Part shown: positions 5,379 through 8,070 of the stretch, in pieces
How positions within the stretch are numbered: position 1 is the stretch's first letter
Layout of the letters: the number at the start of each line of letters is the position of its first letter
Assembly: GCA_903843315.1 (NCBI GenBank)
Contig: CAIMPQ010000220.1
Location: 1-8,070 of the forward strand
Direction of reading: 5' to 3'
Source: an uncultured beta proteobacterium
GTDB taxonomy: Bacteria; Pseudomonadota; Gammaproteobacteria; Burkholderiales; Burkholderiaceae
DNA length: 8,070 bases
Program-made: the position numbers and the translations under genes
Notes under the pieces: model-generated
The model's input: only the letters and a program-made list of their open reading frames with translations
The model's database searches: none
What the model was told of the DNA's origin: nothing

Positions 5379-6334
5379 CTTTCTTTTCTATCCTCTTCGC
5401 CCTCATTGCTGAACAATTTCGTCCAGTAACCTCTAGCCATTGGATTGTGCGTATGTGCAATCGCTGGTTAAATTGGGTTGCCGGGGAATTTGGCGGTAAG
5501 ACCGAAGAGGGTGCAAGTCCGGTCGGCGCTCGTATGGCCTGCCTGGTGGCATTTATTCTGCCAACCTTTTTGGTGTTCTTGGTTTACGTTACTTGCATGG
5601 TGACTTACCCAATCTTGGGTTTCATCTGGAACATCGTCATTGCCTATTTGTTTTTTGGTTTTCGCCAGTTCAGCCATTCTTTTACTTTAGTTCACGAAGC
5701 AATTGAAGCGCATGACTTACCAGCTGCACGCCTTGCTTTGGGAGAATGGTATGGCCCTGAGTTAGATACTTCGGATCTTTCAGAAACAGAAGTCATTTCT
5801 TTAGCATTGGAGCGCGCCATCATTGGTTCGCACCGCCATGTATTTGGTGTGTTGTTCTGGTTCATGATGCCAATGGGCCCTGCCGGTGTGGTGCTGTACC
5901 GTTTGGCTGATATTGCTGCCCAGCGTTGGTCTGAGCGAGGTGATTTCAACTTAAGTGAATCTGCCCGCCACTTTTTCTATGTACTCGATTGGATTCCATC
6001 CCGTATCACAGCCATGGGCTTTGCGATTGTGGGTAATTTTGAGGGCGCGGTATATGCGTGGCGTTACCTCACCCAAAAGTGGCCTGATTCTTTGTCGGCA
6101 GTGATTCTGGCTGCAGGTGGTGGTGCACTTGGTGTGCGCTTAGGGGAGCCTTTAAGTGAGCCAGATAGTGATGAGGCATTACGGATGGCAGAAGCTGGTG
6201 AGCCAGTTGTGTATGAAGTAGGTCTTGAGCCTACTGAGCGTACGATGCGATCTGCCGTTGGCCTGGTATGGCGCTTAGTTATCGCTTGGATGGCTTTGTT
6301 GCTAATGCTGACCATCGCTCTTTGGCTTGGCTAA
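5375..6334 (+). CDS. CobD/CbiB- and AmpE-like integral membrane protein
   Basis: A 319-residue inner-membrane protein of the CobD/CbiB superfamily, which includes cobalamin synthase subunit CbiB and the beta-lactamase regulator AmpE. Hydrophobic segments lie at about 1-12, 52-72, 74-96, 156-178 and 295-318. Family-like motifs are HEAIEAHDLPAARLAL (107-122), the acidic SETEVISLALERAIIG (136-151), FGVLFWFMMPMGPAGVVLYRL (157-177) and FYVLDWIPSRITAMGFAI (201-218). The LFWF...GPAGVVLYRL stretch looks closer to AmpE than to true CbiB. No cobalamin gene is nearby, so a role in B12 synthesis is doubtful. It overlaps the NUDIX gene by ATGA and probably depends on its transcript. Its last 56 bp overlap the convergent rsgA 3' end. 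The function in this lineage is not known to me. Confidence 0.8.
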   Translation: MTFFSILFALIAEQFRPVTSSHWIVRMCNRWLNWVAGEFGGKTEEGASPVGARMACLVAFILPTFLVFLVYVTCMVTYPILGFIWNIVIAYLFFGFRQFSHSFTLVHEAIEAHDLPAARLALGEWYGPELDTSDLSETEVISLALERAIIGSHRHVFGVLFWFMMPMGPAGVVLYRLADIAAQRWSERGDFNLSESARHFFYVLDWIPSRITAMGFAIVGNFEGAVYAWRYLTQKWPDSLSAVILAAGGGALGVRLGEPLSEPDSDEALRMAEAGEPVVYEVGLEPTERTMRSAVGLVWRLVIAWMALLLMLTIALWLG

Positions 6335-7292
6335 TTCCCTGAATTTGTGTATCAGCTGTTTTTGAATCTGAGCGAAGCTGTCTAAACAGGGCTAATCTTT
6401 CTGGCGCTATTTCATTTCTATCTACCGCATCACGCACTGCGCAATCTGGCTCAGATTGATGTGCGCAGTTATGAAAGCGACACTTTCCTAGTAGGTCTTT
6501 AAATTCTCTAAAGGCATGTTGTAGTTCACTCACCGACATATGGGCTAAACCAAATTCCTGAAAGCCTGGTGAATCGATTAAGGCCCCCAGCTTGCCATTT
6601 TCTCCTCTGCCCCAAGCTTCGGGTAACTCAAAGTAACGGCATGCAGTGGTGGTGTGTTTTCCGGTATCCAGACGCACAGAATATTCTTGGGTTAGTGCAG
6701 CCGCATTAGGTACCCAAGCATTGAGCAGGCTAGATTTACCCATGCCAGATTGACCGACAAAGACAGAGACCTTTCCTTGTAGCGCAGGGTGTAGCGCCTC
6801 GATTGAGGCAGGGTCAAACTTAGCTGACACCTCGCTCACGGGGTAGCCCATCCGCGCATAGGGTTCAATGATTTTTCTAGCGTGCACTAGATTGTCTTTG
6901 AGATCACACTTATTAAGCAAGATGTGAAGGCCAATTTGATTCGCCTCTGCTGCAACCACAGCTCTACCCAACAGATCTGGTGAGAAAGCGGGTTGCGTGG
7001 CCAGGACCACCAGAATTTGGTCTACGTTGGATGCAATGATCTTGCTTTTAAACGCATCTGAGCGAAAGAGTATATTTTCTCGGGGCTCAATTTGGATAAT
7101 GCGCGCTTGATCGACCGAAGTCATTTCGAGCAGCATGCGATCACCTACTGCGCCAATATGCTGTTTGGCTGGCGTACTGACTTGAAGCAATGGACCTTCA
7201 GGGGATTCATTACCCTGTACATCTTTCATTAATCGCTGCGCTAAATAGTGTCTTCCGTAAGAAGCAGTGAGTAGCGCGTGAAATTGTTCCAT
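6279..7292 (-). CDS. rsgA: small ribosomal subunit biogenesis GTPase RsgA
   Basis: RsgA (YjeQ) is a ribosome-stimulated GTPase that checks the decoding centre in late 30S maturation and releases RbfA. The 337-residue protein shows the circularly permuted G-motif order: OB-fold N-terminus with ASYGRHYL (10-17) and AVGDRM (48-53), then G4 NKCD (127-130), G5 near VSA (155-157), G1 GQSGMGKSSL (180-189), the switch-I threonines in GKHTTTA (211-217) and G3 DSPGF (240-244). The C-terminal zinc knuckle is complete as C271-x4-C276-x-H278-x5-C284. The start agrees with the OB-fold alignment though there is no clear Shine-Dalgarno. It lies 15 bp after the M48 protease gene, so translational coupling is likely. 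The final residues overlap the convergent CobD/CbiB-like gene. Confidence 0.97.
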   Translation of the reverse strand: MEQFHALLTASYGRHYLAQRLMKDVQGNESPEGPLLQVSTPAKQHIGAVGDRMLLEMTSVDQARIIQIEPRENILFRSDAFKSKIIASNVDQILVVLATQPAFSPDLLGRAVVAAEANQIGLHILLNKCDLKDNLVHARKIIEPYARMGYPVSEVSAKFDPASIEALHPALQGKVSVFVGQSGMGKSSLLNAWVPNAAALTQEYSVRLDTGKHTTTACRYFELPEAWGRGENGKLGALIDSPGFQEFGLAHMSVSELQHAFREFKDLLGKCRFHNCAHQSEPDCAVRDAVDRNEIAPERLALFRQLRSDSKTADTQIQGISQAKERWSALATKPSKR

Positions 7293-7295
7293 TAA

Positions 7296-7316
7296 TTTAG
7301 TTAGGGATCAACTAAA
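7296..7316 (-). promoter_or_regulatory. inverted repeat spanning the protease stop, just upstream of rsgA
   Basis: TTTAGTT at 7296-7302 and AACTAAA at 7310-7316 form a perfect 7-bp inverted repeat with a 7-nt loop (7303-7309). On the minus-strand mRNA it includes the protease stop codon and ends three bases before the rsgA ATG. It occupies the position where a Shine-Dalgarno should be, so a hairpin there could make rsgA translation depend on ribosomes arriving from the protease gene. The repeat is seen; the role is inferred. Confidence 0.3.
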
Positions 7317-8070
7317 ACGCTGTAAGTTAGCAATCCGTAGGGGTGCAGGTGGATGCGAGCTATAGAAGGCGGTATAGATTGGATCGGGCGTGAGCGTCGA
7401 TGCATTGTCTTGATAAAGTTTTACCAATGCCGAAATTAAATCATTGGCTGATGATTTTTGAGCAGCGAATCCGTCAGCCTCGTATTCGTGTTTGCGCGAT
7501 GCGAGGCTTGCTAGTGGAGTAAAGAAAAAGCTAAATACAGGGGAGACCAGCATAAAGAGTGCTAGAGCGAGCCCACCGTTATAACCATTGAGATTAGGCA
7601 TGACACCGAGATCCGTATAGAACCAGGCCTTAGTGCTAATCCAGCCTAAGAGTGCAAACATGCCAAAACTCAGAGCAAATGAGACTAAGAGGCGCTTCCG
7701 AATATGGTTGCATTTGAAGTGACCTAACTCATGGGCGAGCACAGCCTCAACTTCACCAGGGTTGAGTTTTTCAATCAAGGTATCAAAAAATACGATCCGT
7801 TTTGCCTTACCCATGCCTGCAAAGAAGGCGTTGCCATGGGCGCTACGTTTACTGCCATCCATTACAAAAAGACCTTGACTAGCAAAATCACAACGCTTTA
7901 ACAGCGCTTCGATTTGGGTTTTTAATGGACCATCTTCTAAAGCTTGAAACTTATTGAATAAGGGGGCAATAAATGTGGGGAAGATCCACTGCATTAATAG
8001 GCTAAATACCGTGAGTACACCCCATGCCCATAACCACCATAAGTCACCCGCCTTAGACATGAGCGTCAGA
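7308..8070 (-). CDS. M48 family zinc metalloprotease, Ste24 type (5' partial)
   Basis: A membrane-embedded zinc endopeptidase related to the yeast/human CAAX protease Ste24; bacterial members are thought to act in membrane protein quality control. The zinc site is present as HELGH, with its downstream Glu ligand in RKHEYEADGFA. Further Ste24 marks are GNAFFAGMGKAKRIVFFDTL and, near the C-terminus, FYSSHPPAPLRIANL. Hydrophobic helices flank the active site. The ATG at 8060 is not the real start: the frame stays open to the window edge (LTL precedes it) and family members have about 420 residues, so the 254 codons here are the C-terminal 60 %. rsgA follows at 15 bp on the same strand, so they are probably co-transcribed. 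The substrate is unknown; prenylated CAAX proteins are not expected in bacteria. Confidence 0.94.
   Translation of the reverse strand, partial: LTLMSKAGDLWWLWAWGVLTVFSLLMQWIFPTFIAPLFNKFQALEDGPLKTQIEALLKRCDFASQGLFVMDGSKRSAHGNAFFAGMGKAKRIVFFDTLIEKLNPGEVEAVLAHELGHFKCNHIRKRLLVSFALSFGMFALLGWISTKAWFYTDLGVMPNLNGYNGGLALALFMLVSPVFSFFFTPLASLASRKHEYEADGFAAQKSSANDLISALVKLYQDNASTLTPDPIYTAFYSSHPPAPLRIANLQRFS

Noticed and set aside
5375..6334. Naming this gene cobD or cbiB and assigning it to B12 synthesis.
   Set aside because: There is no cobalamin gene nearby and several motifs look closer to AmpE; only the superfamily is supported.
1..8070. Mobile element, CRISPR array, toxin-antitoxin or defence system.
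   Set aside because: No transposase, integrase, phased repeat array, tRNA-linked direct repeat or defence domain is visible; the gene content is core and the gene order is conserved.

Overview
The window looks like a chromosomal segment of a betaproteobacterium of the Burkholderiaceae, most likely Polynucleobacter or a close relative. This is inferred from three things: moderate GC content, protein sequences of Burkholderiales type, and the gene order rpsP-rimM-trmD-rplS, NUDIX, CobD/CbiB-like, then convergent rsgA and an M48 protease. No database search was possible, so the genus is a judgement from recall.

Layout. (1) Positions 1-1076, + strand: the C-terminal part of a long FadE/DmdC-type acyl-CoA dehydrogenase whose 5' end lies outside the window. 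(2) Positions 1117-2134, - strand: two small cell-envelope genes, a META/HslJ-domain lipoprotein followed by a TM2-like membrane protein of unknown function. They converge on the dehydrogenase across a short gap that contains a hairpin. (3) Positions 2135-2357: a divergent control region with an AT-rich inverted repeat and a possible rpsP promoter. (4) Positions 2358-4575, + strand: the classic rpsP-rimM-trmD-rplS operon for 30S protein S16, a 30S maturation factor, the tRNA m1G37 methyltransferase and 50S protein L19. It is closed by a clear rho-independent terminator at 4597-4621. (5) Positions 4635-6334, + strand: a NudL-like NUDIX hydrolase overlapping by ATGA with a CobD/CbiB/AmpE-like membrane protein. 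(6) Positions 6279-8070, - strand: an M48 (Ste24-type) protease, cut by the right edge, followed 15 bp later by rsgA. The rsgA 3' end overlaps the end of the CobD/CbiB-like gene tail to tail by 56 bp.

The functional theme is ribosome production and quality control: S16, L19, RimM and RsgA all act on ribosome assembly, and TrmD protects the reading frame. Housekeeping metabolic and envelope genes flank them. Every sizeable open frame on the chosen strand is accounted for. I see no mobile element, CRISPR array, tRNA, rRNA or phage gene, and no undescribed multi-gene system. The points worth a second look are regulatory: hairpins before rimM, rplS and rsgA, a possibly leaderless NUDIX mRNA, and the AT-rich inverted repeat before the lipoprotein gene.
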